A DNA stretch of 64,000 nt from assembly GCF_036488675.1 (NCBI RefSeq), contig NZ_CP133152.1, positions 62,001-126,000 of the forward strand. The letters are read 5' to 3'. Under the pieces are notes generated by a model, which did not search any database, was not told where the DNA came from, and saw nothing but the letters and a program-made list of their open reading frames with translations. A program made the position numbers and the translations under genes. The DNA comes from Sinorhizobium chiapasense. GTDB taxonomy: Bacteria > Pseudomonadota > Alphaproteobacteria > Rhizobiales > Rhizobiaceae. The number at the start of each line of letters is the position of its first letter. Positions within the stretch are counted from its first letter, which is position 1. Positions 9,231 through 18,661 of this stretch are shown here, one piece after another.

Positions 9231-10703
9231 ATGAGCCGCTTCAAGATCGCTATTATCGGTGCCGGCAGCATCGGTTTCACCAAGAAGCTTTTCACCGACA
9301 TTCTCTCCGTGCCGGAGCTCCAGGACGTCGAGTTTGCGCTGACAGATCTCAGCGAACGCAACCTCGGAATGATCAAGACGATCCTCGACCGGATCGTCGA
9401 TGCGAACAGCCTGCCGACGCGCGTGACCGCCACCACCGATCGCCGCAAGGCGCTCGAAGGCGCGCGCTACATCATCAGCTGCGTTCGGGTTGGCGGGCTC
9501 GGCGCCTATGCCGACGACATCCGCATCCCGCTGAAATACGGCGTCGACCAATGCGTCGGCGATACGATCTGCGCGGGCGGCATTCTCTACGGCCAGCGCA
9601 ACATTCCGGTGATCCTCGACTTCTGCAAGGACATCCGCGAGGTCGCCGAACCCGGCGCCAAATTCCTGAACTACGCCAACCCGATGGCGATGAACACCTG
9701 GGCCGCGATCGAATACGGCAAGGTCGACACCGTGGGCCTCTGCCACGGCGTCCAGCACGGCGGCGAGCAGATCGCGGAAATCCTCGGCGCCAAGGATGGC
9801 GAGCTCGACTATATCTGCTCGGGCATCAACCACCAGACATGGTTCATCGACGTGCGCTTGGGCGGCCGCAAGATCGGCAAGGACGAGCTTGTCGCCGCCT
9901 TCGAGGCCCATCCGGTCTTCTCCAAGCAGGAAAAGCTCAGGATCGACGTCCTAAAGCGCTTCGGTGTCTATTCGACGGAAAGCAACGGCCATCTCTCCGA
10001 ATACCTGCCCTGGTACCGCAAGCGCCCGGAAGAGATCACCAGATGGATCGACATGTCGGACTGGATCCATGGCGAGACCGGCGGCTATCTGCGTTACTCC
10101 ACCGAAACCCGCAACTGGTTCGAAACGGAGTATCCGCAGCTCTTGGCTTCCGCCGGCAAGCCGATCGATCCGGCGAAGCGTTCGAACGAACATGCGAGCC
10201 ACATCCTCGAGGCCCTTGAGACCGGTCGGGTCTATCGCGGCCATTTCAACGTCAAGAACAATGGCGTTATCACCAACCTGCCGGCGGACGCGATCATCGA
10301 ATCGCCCGGTTTCGTCGATCGCTTCGGCATCAACATGGTGTCGGGAATCACGCTGCCGGAGGTCTGCGCGGCCACCTGCATCTCGTCGATCAACGTCCAG
10401 CGCATGTCGGTCCATGCGGCGATATCCGGCGACATCGAGCTTCTGAAGCTCGCGGTGCTGCACGACCCGCTGGTCGGTGCCATCTGCACGCCGGACGAGG
10501 TGTGGCAGATGGTCGACGAGATGGTCGTCGCCCAGGCCGAGTGGCTGCCGCAATACGCCCACGCCATCGATGCCGCGAAGGAGCGGCTCGCCCGCGCGAC
10601 GGTCAAGACCCGCGACTGGAAGGGCGCGGCGCGCCGCGAGGTGCGCTCGATCGAGGAAATCCGCGCCGAGAAGGAAGCGGCGAAACTGCGTGCCGCCGGG
10701 TAG
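9231..10703 (+). CDS. agaL1: Alpha-galactosidase, glycoside hydrolase family 4 (first paralogue)
   Basis: Cytoplasmic GH4 enzyme that cleaves alpha-galactosides by an NAD-dependent redox elimination mechanism with a divalent metal. The 490 residues start with a dinucleotide-binding motif IIGAGSIGF (8-16); the metal ligands are Cys171 (GLCHGVQ) and His201 (GINHQTWF). A strong ribosome binding site (CGAGGAGGAAC) precedes the ATG. First gene of the agp operon. It differs from AgaL2, which has MelA-like CHSVQ and GINHMAFY motifs, so the two may prefer different galactosides. Confidence 0.9.
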   Translation: MSRFKIAIIGAGSIGFTKKLFTDILSVPELQDVEFALTDLSERNLGMIKTILDRIVDANSLPTRVTATTDRRKALEGARYIISCVRVGGLGAYADDIRIPLKYGVDQCVGDTICAGGILYGQRNIPVILDFCKDIREVAEPGAKFLNYANPMAMNTWAAIEYGKVDTVGLCHGVQHGGEQIAEILGAKDGELDYICSGINHQTWFIDVRLGGRKIGKDELVAAFEAHPVFSKQEKLRIDVLKRFGVYSTESNGHLSEYLPWYRKRPEEITRWIDMSDWIHGETGGYLRYSTETRNWFETEYPQLLASAGKPIDPAKRSNEHASHILEALETGRVYRGHFNVKNNGVITNLPADAIIESPGFVDRFGINMVSGITLPEVCAATCISSINVQRMSVHAAISGDIELLKLAVLHDPLVGAICTPDEVWQMVDEMVVAQAEWLPQYAHAIDAAKERLARATVKTRDWKGAARREVRSIEEIRAEKEAAKLRAAG

Positions 10704-10742
10704 GTCGCGTGGGTGGAGCTGAGCGATGGTGACAACCGCTAC

Positions 10743-10890
10743 CCCCTCTGACCGGGAATGCCCCTCGCCCTAGCCCTCTCCCCGCAGGCGGGGAGAGGGG
10801 ACTTAAGCGGGCGCCGCGAGTCCCCTTCGCCCCGTCTGCGGGGAGAAGGTGGCCGACAGACCGGATGAGGGGCAATCCCAGTCAGAGGGG
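10743..10890. repeat. RIME-type palindromic element, copy 2, inside a longer inverted repeat
   Basis: Opposite-orientation relative of 6831-6941, from CCCCTCGCCCTAGCCC to GGATGAGGGGCA (10761-10874). Outer arms CCCCTCTGAC (10743-10752) and GTCAGAGGGG (10881-10890) extend the symmetry, giving a stem of about 150 bases overall. It fills most of the 319-base gap between agaL1 and agpA; the rest (10891-11022) shows only the agpA ribosome binding site. Confidence 0.75.
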
Positions 10891-11022
10891 GAACGCGGCG
10901 AAACCGCCTAAGCATTGAAATGACGGCGCTAGGACCTTCGCGTGAGGAGACGCGGATAGCGCTGACTGTCAGAGGAGCGCCGCCCGCCTCGGGTGGCATT
11001 GAGGAGGGAGAACCTTAAGGCC

Positions 11023-13104
11023 ATGAAAACGCATCGAATGACAACAACGGCGAGCCTGCTCATCGGCATATCCGCCTTCGCCGTGCAGGCCTTCGCATCC
11101 GAGCCGACCGTCGTGCCCGAGCAGCCGCCATTTCCGGCGCAGGGCAAGATCACCTATGTGCCGCGCGACGCGCTTCTGGAGTTCAAGGCGCTGCCCGAAT
11201 ACAAGGAGCCGGACTGGGTGACGGAGAAATTCGTCAAGGCCGGCAAGCTGCCGCCGGTTGCCGAGCGGCTGCCGAAGGAGCCGATGGTCTTCAAGACCGG
11301 CAACATGCCGGACGGCGTCGGCATCTACGGCGACGCGCTGCGCCATGTCATCGGCGGCCGGCCGGAAGGCTGGAACTACAGCGCCGGCCAGACCCAGGGC
11401 TGGGGCGGTATCGACATCGGCATGTCGGAATGCCTGACGCGCACCGCACCGCTCTTCCAGGTCGAGGCTGCCGACGTGGAGCCGCTGCCGAACCTTGCCA
11501 GAAGCTGGGAATGGTCCGAGGACGGCCACAAGCTGACGATGCACCTTGTCGAGGGTGCGAAATGGTCGGACGGCGATCCCTTCGACGCCGAAGACGTGAT
11601 GTTCTACTGGGATGACAATGTCGTCGACCCGAACGTTTCGCCTTTGAATGGTGCCACTCCCGAGACCTTCGGGGTTGGAACCACGCTGAAGCAGATCGAC
11701 AAATACACGGTCGAATGGACCTTCAAGGAGGCCTTCCCGCGCCAGCATCTCTACGCCATGGCCTACGGCACTTTCTGCCCTGGCCCGTCGCATATCTTGA
11801 AGACCAAGCATCCGAAATATGCCGGCACGACCTATGACCAGTACAAGAACGGCTTTCCGGCGGAATACCTGAACATTCCGGTGATGGGCGCCTGGGTGCC
11901 GGTCGCCTACCGGCCGGACGACATCATCGTGCTGCGCCGCAACCCCTACTACTGGAAGGTGGACGAGGCCGGCAACCAGCTGCCTTACCTCAACGAGCTG
12001 CACTACAAGCTTTCGACCTGGGCCGACCGCGACGTGCAGGCGATTGCCGGCTCGGGCGATTTCTCGAACCTGGAGCAGCCGGAGAATTTCGTCGAGTCGC
12101 TTAAACGTGCGGCCGATGAGGCAGCGCCGGCACGGCTTGCCTTCGGTGCCCGCGTCATCGGCTACAATCTGCGCCTGAACTTCTCGGCGAATGGCTGGGG
12201 CGAACCGGACGCGCGGGCCCAGGCGGTGCGCGAGCTCAACCGCAATCTCGACTTCCGCAAGGCCGTGACCATGGCGGTCGACCGCAAGAAGCTCGGCGAA
12301 GCTCTGGTCAAGGGCCCGTTCACGGCGATCTATCCGGGCGGACTTTCCTCCGGCACGAGCTTCTACGACCGCCAATCGACCATGTACTATGCCTTCGACC
12401 TCGAAGGCGCCAAGGCGCTGCTCGAAAAGGCGGGCTTGAAGGACACGGACGGCAACGGCTTCGTCAACTTCCCGGAAGGAACTGCGGGCGGCGCGGACGT
12501 GCAGATCGTGCTGCTCGTGAATTCCGACTACGGCACCGACCGCAATCTTGCCGAGGGCCTGATCGGCCAGATGGAGCAGCTCGGCCTCAAGGTGGTTATC
12601 AACGCGGTCGACGGCACCAAACGCGATGCGACGCAGTATGCCGGCAAGTTCGACTGGCTGATCCGCCGCAACGACCAGGAATTGACGTCCGTCGTGCAGA
12701 ATACGACGCAGCTTGCGCCGACGGGTCCCCGCACAAGCTGGCACCACCGTGCCCCTGAAAGCGGTACCGTCGACCTGATGCCCTACGAGCAGGAGCTCGT
12801 CGATCTGGTCAACAAGTTCATCGCCAGCAACGACAATGACGAGCGGGCGGCGTTGATGAAGCAGTATCAGAAGACCGCGACGACCAATGTCGATACGGTC
12901 GGGCTGACGGAATATCCGGGCGCGCTGATCATCAACAAGCGCTTCTCGAACATTCCGACCGGTGCTCCGATCTTCATGTTCAACTGGGCCGAAGATACGA
13001 TCATCCGCGAGCGGGTCTTCGTCGCGGCTGACAAGCAGGGCGACTACGAGCTCTATCCGGAACAGCTTCCCGGCAAGCCCGGCGATAGCGGCCCGAGCAA
13101 CTGA
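11023..13104 (+). CDS. agpA: Alpha-galactoside ABC transporter periplasmic binding protein AgpA
   Basis: Periplasmic receptor for melibiose, raffinose and related alpha-galactosides. At 693 residues it belongs to the large family 5 (Opp/Dpp-type) binding proteins rather than the MalE type. A signal peptide is visible (about 1-25, cut after AFA-SE), then the family core with LARSWEWSEDGHKLTMHL and WSDGDPFDAEDVMFYW. I chose ATG 11023 because it places the signal peptide at the N-terminus and follows GGAGGGAG; a GTG at 10993 would add ten residues. Followed by a 15-bp hairpin before agpB. Confidence 0.92.
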   Translation: MKTHRMTTTASLLIGISAFAVQAFASEPTVVPEQPPFPAQGKITYVPRDALLEFKALPEYKEPDWVTEKFVKAGKLPPVAERLPKEPMVFKTGNMPDGVGIYGDALRHVIGGRPEGWNYSAGQTQGWGGIDIGMSECLTRTAPLFQVEAADVEPLPNLARSWEWSEDGHKLTMHLVEGAKWSDGDPFDAEDVMFYWDDNVVDPNVSPLNGATPETFGVGTTLKQIDKYTVEWTFKEAFPRQHLYAMAYGTFCPGPSHILKTKHPKYAGTTYDQYKNGFPAEYLNIPVMGAWVPVAYRPDDIIVLRRNPYYWKVDEAGNQLPYLNELHYKLSTWADRDVQAIAGSGDFSNLEQPENFVESLKRAADEAAPARLAFGARVIGYNLRLNFSANGWGEPDARAQAVRELNRNLDFRKAVTMAVDRKKLGEALVKGPFTAIYPGGLSSGTSFYDRQSTMYYAFDLEGAKALLEKAGLKDTDGNGFVNFPEGTAGGADVQIVLLVNSDYGTDRNLAEGLIGQMEQLGLKVVINAVDGTKRDATQYAGKFDWLIRRNDQELTSVVQNTTQLAPTGPRTSWHHRAPESGTVDLMPYEQELVDLVNKFIASNDNDERAALMKQYQKTATTNVDTVGLTEYPGALIINKRFSNIPTGAPIFMFNWAEDTIIRERVFVAADKQGDYELYPEQLPGKPGDSGPSN

Positions 13105-13112
13105 GCCCGAAC

Positions 13113-13148
13113 CACTCTTCCGGCTTCCATGGCGAAGCCGGAAGAGTG
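13113..13148. promoter_or_regulatory. Hairpin between agpA and agpB
   Basis: Perfect 15-bp inverted repeat CACTCTTCCGGCTTC / GAAGCCGGAAGAGTG with a 6-base loop CATGGC, starting 8 bases after the agpA stop. No T-run follows, so read-through into agpB is expected. The likely role is stabilising the agpA message or lowering permease expression. Confidence 0.75.
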
Positions 13149-13220
13149 AGCGTCCTTTCAATGCGCTCGGGAAGCCGGAAACACCGGCGTCCCGCGCGAA
13201 GAACGACAGAAGGAAACGGC

Positions 13221-14234
13221 ATGTTCAGATTTCTGCTTGTCCGCATCGCCTCTGCCATTCCGGTATTGCTTGTCTTGAGCGTGGCGACCTTTGCCATCAT
13301 CCAGGCGCCGCCCGGCGACTACAGCGACTATATCCGCTCGCAGCTCATCAATCAGGGCGGGGCCTCCTTCGAGGAAGCCGACGCGCAGGCGCAGGCCTAT
13401 CGCAAGGAGCACGGCCTCGATCAGCCGCTGCCGATCCAGTACGTCAACTGGATGACCGGGATTCTGACGCGCGGCGATTTCGGCCACAGCCTTTATTACA
13501 ACAAGCCGGTTGCCGACGTCGTCGGCGAGCGCCTGCCGCGCACGCTGGCGCTGGCGCTGGTGTGCCACCTTCTGGCATCGGTCATCGGCATATCTTTCGG
13601 CATCCTTGCCGCAACGCGGCAATATTCCTGGGTCGACAGCCTGCTTTCGACCGTCTCGTTCCTCGGCATGACGGTGCCGCGCTTTCTGATGGCGCTGATC
13701 ATCGTCTATGTCCTCGTCTTCCATTTCAATGTGAGCGAGATAAACAGCTTCCATTCCGCCCGCTACGGTGGCGCGCCCTGGTCCTGGGGGAAGTTCGTCG
13801 ATCTGGTGCAACATGTCTGGCCGGTCGTCGCGATCGCCACCTTCGGCGGCCTCGCCTATAATATGCGCGTCATGCGCGGAAACCTGCTCGACACGTTGAA
13901 CGCGCAATATGTCGAAACGGCGCGCGCCAAAGGTTTGAGCGAGGGTGCCGTCGTCATGCGGCATGCCGTTCCCAACGCCCTGCACCCGCTGATCATGTAC
14001 CAGGGTGTCGTGCTTCCCTATATGCTCACCGGCGAGATCGAGACGGCGATCATCTTCGCGCTGCCGACCGTCGGCCCGGCAATCGTCGGTTCAATGTGGG
14101 TCGGCGACGTCTATGTCACTGCGACCTTCATGCTGGTTCTCTCCGCGACGCTGATCGTCGGCAACATCATCGCCGACATGCTGCTTGCCGCCCTCGATCC
14201 TCGGGTGCGCATGGGAGGAGGGGCTTACGCATGA
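13221..14234 (+). CDS. agpB: Alpha-galactoside ABC transporter permease AgpB
   Basis: Inner-membrane permease of the OppB/DppB type, 337 residues, with the characteristic first membrane segment (RFLLVRIASAIPVLLVLSV) and the EAA-type loop around ETARAKGLSEGAVVMRHAVPNA. It pairs with AgpC. The ATG at 13221 follows AAGGAAACGG. Its stop overlaps the agpC start by 4 bases (ATGA). Confidence 0.92.
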   Translation: MFRFLLVRIASAIPVLLVLSVATFAIIQAPPGDYSDYIRSQLINQGGASFEEADAQAQAYRKEHGLDQPLPIQYVNWMTGILTRGDFGHSLYYNKPVADVVGERLPRTLALALVCHLLASVIGISFGILAATRQYSWVDSLLSTVSFLGMTVPRFLMALIIVYVLVFHFNVSEINSFHSARYGGAPWSWGKFVDLVQHVWPVVAIATFGGLAYNMRVMRGNLLDTLNAQYVETARAKGLSEGAVVMRHAVPNALHPLIMYQGVVLPYMLTGEIETAIIFALPTVGPAIVGSMWVGDVYVTATFMLVLSATLIVGNIIADMLLAALDPRVRMGGGAYA

Positions 14235-15358
14235 GTGTCGAAACACACAGCACCATCCCGCTCGCCATGCAACCGCAGGAAAAGCACCACAACGAGAGCT
14301 ATTCAGCGCTTGTCTGGCGCCGCCTCAAGCGGTCCTGGACCGGTCTGCTCGGCCTGATCCTCGTCAGCCTGCTGATCCTCATGGCGCTCTCCGCCGATTT
14401 CCTGTCGCCGGTCGATCCGAAGGCCACCGGCGTCGGCTTCGCTCCGCCGCAGGCGATCAGCATCCACGACAAGGACGGCAATTTCGTCTTCCCGCCACGA
14501 AGCTATCCGGTGCGCGAGACGGAAGAGCTCGACCCGATCACCTTCCAGCCGGTAGTCGGGCCCGACTACGACAATCCGCAGATCCTCGGCTTCTTCGTCA
14601 AGGGCGCGCCCTACCGGCTTCTGGGCCTCATTCCGGCGGAGCGCCATCTCTTCGGCGCGGCTGACGGGACTGCAGTCCATTTCCTCGGCACCGACAAGTT
14701 CGGCCGCGACGTGCTCTCGCGCATTCTCCACGGCTCGCGCATCTCCTTGATGATCGCGCTGATCGTCGTCTTCATCGTCACCGTGGTCGGCACGACCGTC
14801 GGCATGGTGTCCGGCTATTTCGGCGGTCGCTTCGATGCCTGGGTGCAGCGTTTCGTCGAACTCGTGCTCGCCTTTCCGCAACTGCCGCTCTATCTGGCGC
14901 TCGCCTCGCTGATCCCGGTTACGGCGCCGACCAGCGTCTTCCTCGCCTTCGTCATCATCGTGATGTCGGCGCTCGGCTGGGCGCAGATGTCGCGCGAGGT
15001 CCGCGGCAAGACGCTGGCGCTGGCCCGGATCGACTATGTACGGGCGGCAATCGCGATCGGCGCGACGGACCGGCGTATCATCTTCCAGCACATTTTCCCG
15101 AACGTGATGAGCCACGTCATCGTCGCGGTGACGCTGTCGATCCCGCAGGTCGTGCTGCTCGAATCCTTCCTCGGCTTCCTCGGATTTGCGGTGAAACCGC
15201 CGCTCATTTCCTGGGGGCTGATGCTGCAGGATACGGCGAATTACTCGGCGATCGGTTCCTATCCCTGGATCCTTTCGCCCGTCGCCTTCGTTCTCGTCAC
15301 GGTCTTCGCCTTCAACGCGCTCGGTGACGGCCTGCGCGACGCAATCGACCCCTATTGA
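14231..15358 (+). CDS. agpC: Alpha-galactoside ABC transporter permease AgpC
   Basis: OppC/DppC-type permease, 375 residues, longer than usual (about 300) because of an insertion of roughly 100 residues between the first membrane segment (about 35-55) and the conserved HFLGTDKFGRDVLSR motif. That insert is polar, probably periplasmic, and may contact the large binding protein AgpA. The EAA loop is around DYVRAAIAIGATDRRIIFQH. The 11-base gap to agpD holds a GAGGAGCCCG ribosome site. Confidence 0.91.
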   Translation: MSVETHSTIPLAMQPQEKHHNESYSALVWRRLKRSWTGLLGLILVSLLILMALSADFLSPVDPKATGVGFAPPQAISIHDKDGNFVFPPRSYPVRETEELDPITFQPVVGPDYDNPQILGFFVKGAPYRLLGLIPAERHLFGAADGTAVHFLGTDKFGRDVLSRILHGSRISLMIALIVVFIVTVVGTTVGMVSGYFGGRFDAWVQRFVELVLAFPQLPLYLALASLIPVTAPTSVFLAFVIIVMSALGWAQMSREVRGKTLALARIDYVRAAIAIGATDRRIIFQHIFPNVMSHVIVAVTLSIPQVVLLESFLGFLGFAVKPPLISWGLMLQDTANYSAIGSYPWILSPVAFVLVTVFAFNALGDGLRDAIDPY

Positions 15359-15369
15359 GGAGCCCGCCA

Positions 15370-17040
15370 ATGGCGAACACGGAAACCGTTGTCCCGGCCC
15401 CGGAAGAAAGACGCGACCTCGCGACGAAGGGTGCGAGACCGATCATCGACGTGCGCAAGGTGGCGGTCACCTTCAAGGTCGAGCACGGAACGGTCGAAGC
15501 GGTGAAGGACGTTTCCTTCCAGCTCTATCGCGGCGAGACAGTCGCGATCGTCGGCGAATCCGGCTCCGGCAAGTCGGTGACGGCCCGCAGCATCATGGGC
15601 CTTTTGTCCAAACGCGCGACGATCGCTTCCCATTCGCGCATCGAATATGACGGCAAGGACGTGCTGACGTTTTCCGCGCGGCAGCGCCGGGCGCTCAGGG
15701 GCGACCGGATCTCGATGATCTTCCAGGAGCCGATGAGCTCGCTGAACCCGGTCTATACGATCGGCAGCCAGATCGTCGAGGCGATCCGCGCGCATCGGCG
15801 CATGAGCCGCCGCGCAGCGAGCGAGCGGGCGCTGGAGCTCCTGCGTCACGTGCAGATCCCGGACCCGGAAGCGCGGCTCTACCAGTATCCGCATCAGCTT
15901 TCCGGCGGCCAGCGCCAGCGGGTGATGATCGCCATGGCGCTCGCCAACGACCCGGACGTGCTGATTGCCGATGAGCCGACAACGGCCCTTGACGTCACCG
16001 TGCAGGCGCAGATCCTGAACCTGATCCGCAAGCTGCAAAAGGAACTCGGCATGGCCGTGATCCTGATCACGCACGACCTGACGGTCGTCCGGCAGTTCTC
16101 GGACTACGTCTACGTCATGCAATATGGCGAGGTGAAGGAACACAACACGACGGCCGCGCTCTTCGCCGATCCGCTTCACGCCTACACCCGCCGGCTGCTC
16201 GCCTCGGAACCCTCAGGCGTGGCCAATCCGCTTCCCGACAATGCGCCGATCGTGCTCGATGGTCGGGACGTCAGGGTTTCCTTCATGCTGAAGAAGGGCG
16301 GCTTCTTCAAGCCGGAACTGAAGGAGCTCGTCGCCGTCGACAGCCTGCATCTTCACCTGCGCCGGCACGAAACGCTGGGTCTCGTCGGCGAGTCCGGCTC
16401 GGGCAAGACCACCTTCGGGCAGGCGCTGATCCGGCTCATCAACACCGACAGCGGGGAGATCTACTTCGATGGTCAGCCGATCCACGGTAGGGACCGCAAG
16501 GCGATGCGGCCATTGCGCTCGCGGGTCCAGATCGTCTTCCAGGACCCGTTCGCCTCGCTCAACCCGCGCATGTCGGTCGGGCAGATCATCGAGGAGGGCC
16601 TGATCGTCAACGGCATTGGCGAAAATCGGCACGACCGGCTGGCGCGCGTCCAGGACGCGCTTGTCAGCGCCGGCATGCCGGCCAATATCCTGTCGCGTTT
16701 CCCGCACGAGTTTTCCGGCGGCCAACGCCAGCGCATCGCCATCGCCCGGGCTATCGCGCTGGAACCGGAATTCATCCTGCTCGACGAGCCGACCTCGGCG
16801 CTCGATCTCTCGGTACAGGCCCAGATCATCGACCTGTTGCGCAAGCTCCAGGACGAGCGGGGCCTGAGCTATCTTTTCATCTCCCACGACCTCAAAGTCG
16901 TGCGCGCGCTCTGCCATCGCGTGGTGGTGATGCAGCACGGCAAGATCGTCGAAGAGGGGCCGGTGAGCGAAATCCTTTCCAATCCCAAGACCGCCTACAC
17001 CGAACGGCTCGTGAGGGCTGCCTTCGATGTAGCCGCATGA
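15370..17040 (+). CDS. agpD: Alpha-galactoside ABC transporter, fused double ATPase AgpD
   Basis: 556-residue protein with two complete ABC ATPase units in one chain (DppD-DppF fusion). Walker A motifs GESGSGKS occur at about 62-69 and 340-347, each followed by a SGGQRQR signature and a Walker B ([12 protein letters not shown] and [12 protein letters not shown]). It powers AgpBC with AgpA as receptor. The stop overlaps an ATG (17037) that is an alternative agaL2 start. Confidence 0.93.
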   Translation: MANTETVVPAPEERRDLATKGARPIIDVRKVAVTFKVEHGTVEAVKDVSFQLYRGETVAIVGESGSGKSVTARSIMGLLSKRATIASHSRIEYDGKDVLTFSARQRRALRGDRISMIFQEPMSSLNPVYTIGSQIVEAIRAHRRMSRRAASERALELLRHVQIPDPEARLYQYPHQLSGGQRQRVMIAMALANDPDVLIADEPTTALDVTVQAQILNLIRKLQKELGMAVILITHDLTVVRQFSDYVYVMQYGEVKEHNTTAALFADPLHAYTRRLLASEPSGVANPLPDNAPIVLDGRDVRVSFMLKKGGFFKPELKELVAVDSLHLHLRRHETLGLVGESGSGKTTFGQALIRLINTDSGEIYFDGQPIHGRDRKAMRPLRSRVQIVFQDPFASLNPRMSVGQIIEEGLIVNGIGENRHDRLARVQDALVSAGMPANILSRFPHEFSGGQRQRIAIARAIALEPEFILLDEPTSALDLSVQAQIIDLLRKLQDERGLSYLFISHDLKVVRALCHRVVVMQHGKIVEEGPVSEILSNPKTAYTERLVRAAFDVAA

Positions 17041-17060
17041 CCTTCAAACAGAGGTATCCC

Positions 17061-18434
17061 ATGACCAGGCAACCCAAGATCACCTTCATCGGCGCCGGCT
17101 CCACCGTCTTCATGAAGAACATCATCGGTGACGTGCTGCAGCGTCCGGCGCTCTCCGCCGCCACCATCGCGTTGATGGACGTCAACCCCGAGCGTCTCGC
17201 GGAAAGCGAGATCGTCGCCGGCAAGCTCGTGCGCACGCTCGGCGTCACGGCAAAGATCGAAACACATTCGAACCAGTTGAAGGCGCTCGAAGGGGCCGAC
17301 TTCGTCGTCGTCGCCTTCCAGATCGGCGGCTACGAGCCCTGCACCGTCACCGACTTCGAGGTGCCGAAGAAGTACGGCTTGCGCCAGACGATCGCCGACA
17401 CGCTCGGCGTCGGCGGCATCATGCGGGGCTTGCGCACCGTGCCGCATCTCTGGAAGATCTGCGAGGACATGCTCGCGGTCTGCCCCGAGGCGATCCTGCT
17501 GCAATACGTCAACCCGATGGCGATCAACACCTGGGCGATCGCGGAGAAGTATCCGACGATCAAGCAGGTCGGCCTCTGCCATTCGGTGCAGGGCACCGCC
17601 TTCGAGCTTGCCCGCGACCTTGACATTCCGGTCGAGGAAATCCGCTACCGCGCCGCCGGCATCAACCACATGGCCTTTTACCTGAAGTTCGAGCACCGCC
17701 AGAAGGACGGCAGCTATCGTGACCTCTATCCGGACTTGATCCGCGGCTATCGCGAAGGCCGCTTCCCGAAGCCCAGCCACTGGAACCCGCGCTGCCCGAA
17801 CAAGGTGCGTTACGAGATGCTGACGCGGCTCGGCTATTTCGTCACCGAGAGCTCGGAGCATTTCGCCGAGTACACGCCCTATTTCATCAAGGACGGGCGT
17901 CCGGATCTCATCGAGAAATTCGGCATTCCGCTCGACGAATATCCGAAGCGCTGCATCGAGCAGATCGAGCGCTGGAAAGGGCAGGCGGCTGCCTATAAGG
18001 AAGCCGAGACGATCGAGGTCAAGGAAAGCCACGAATACGCCTCCTCGATCATGAACTCGGTCTGGACCGGCGAACCCTCGGTCATCTACGGCAACCTCAG
18101 GAACAACGGCTGCATCACCTCGCTGCCGGAAAACTGCGCGGCGGAAGTCCCGTGCCTGGTCGATGCCTCCGGCATCCAGCCGACCTATATCGGCGCGCTG
18201 CCGCCGCAGTTGACGGCGCTTATCCGCACGAACATCAACGTCCAGGAGCTGACGGTCCAGGCGCTCGTCAACGAGAACCGCGAGCACCTCTATCACGCAG
18301 CGATGATGGATCCGCATACGGCCGCCGAGCTCGACCTCGAGCAGATCTGGTCGCTCGTCGACGACCTGCTTGCCGCCCACCGCGACTGGATTCCGGAATG
18401 GGCGCGTGTTTCGAAAAAGGTTCAGGCCGCCTGA
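17061..18434 (+). CDS. agaL2: Alpha-galactosidase, glycoside hydrolase family 4 (MelA-like paralogue)
   Basis: Second GH4 enzyme of the operon, 457 residues from ATG 17061. It has NAD-binding ITFIGAGST (8-16), metal ligands Cys173 (GLCHSVQGTAFE) and His203 (AGINHMAFY), motifs shared with E. coli MelA alpha-galactosidase. The start at 17061 has GAGGT five bases upstream; a further ATG at 17037 overlaps the agpD stop (ATGA) and would add eight residues. It is the last gene of the operon and is followed by a rho-independent terminator. Confidence 0.92.
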   Translation: MTRQPKITFIGAGSTVFMKNIIGDVLQRPALSAATIALMDVNPERLAESEIVAGKLVRTLGVTAKIETHSNQLKALEGADFVVVAFQIGGYEPCTVTDFEVPKKYGLRQTIADTLGVGGIMRGLRTVPHLWKICEDMLAVCPEAILLQYVNPMAINTWAIAEKYPTIKQVGLCHSVQGTAFELARDLDIPVEEIRYRAAGINHMAFYLKFEHRQKDGSYRDLYPDLIRGYREGRFPKPSHWNPRCPNKVRYEMLTRLGYFVTESSEHFAEYTPYFIKDGRPDLIEKFGIPLDEYPKRCIEQIERWKGQAAAYKEAETIEVKESHEYASSIMNSVWTGEPSVIYGNLRNNGCITSLPENCAAEVPCLVDASGIQPTYIGALPPQLTALIRTNINVQELTVQALVNENREHLYHAAMMDPHTAAELDLEQIWSLVDDLLAAHRDWIPEWARVSKKVQAA

Positions 18435-18460
18435 TTTTTTCTCCCGGTCAGGTGGCAAGA

Positions 18461-18490
18461 AAGCCCCGGGACAATCGTTCCGGGGCTTTT
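18461..18490 (+). terminator. Rho-independent terminator after agaL2
   Basis: Perfect 9-bp stem AAGCCCCGG / CCGGGGCTT with a 10-base loop, ending in a short T-run (18487-18490). It lies 27 bases after the agaL2 stop and closes the agp operon. Confidence 0.85.
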
Positions 18491-18661
18491 CCATGCCTGG
18501 CCCCTTAAAAATCGTGCCCCGGTGCGCCACATTACCTGAATGTATATCGTGCGTGTTTGCTCAAATCGGTGTCGATTAAAGGATAAACATGCATTGATTT
18601 CACAGCGATCTGTGCGTGTCTGAGAAACGCAAGGCGCTGTCGCCGATCACGGAGTGTCGCA

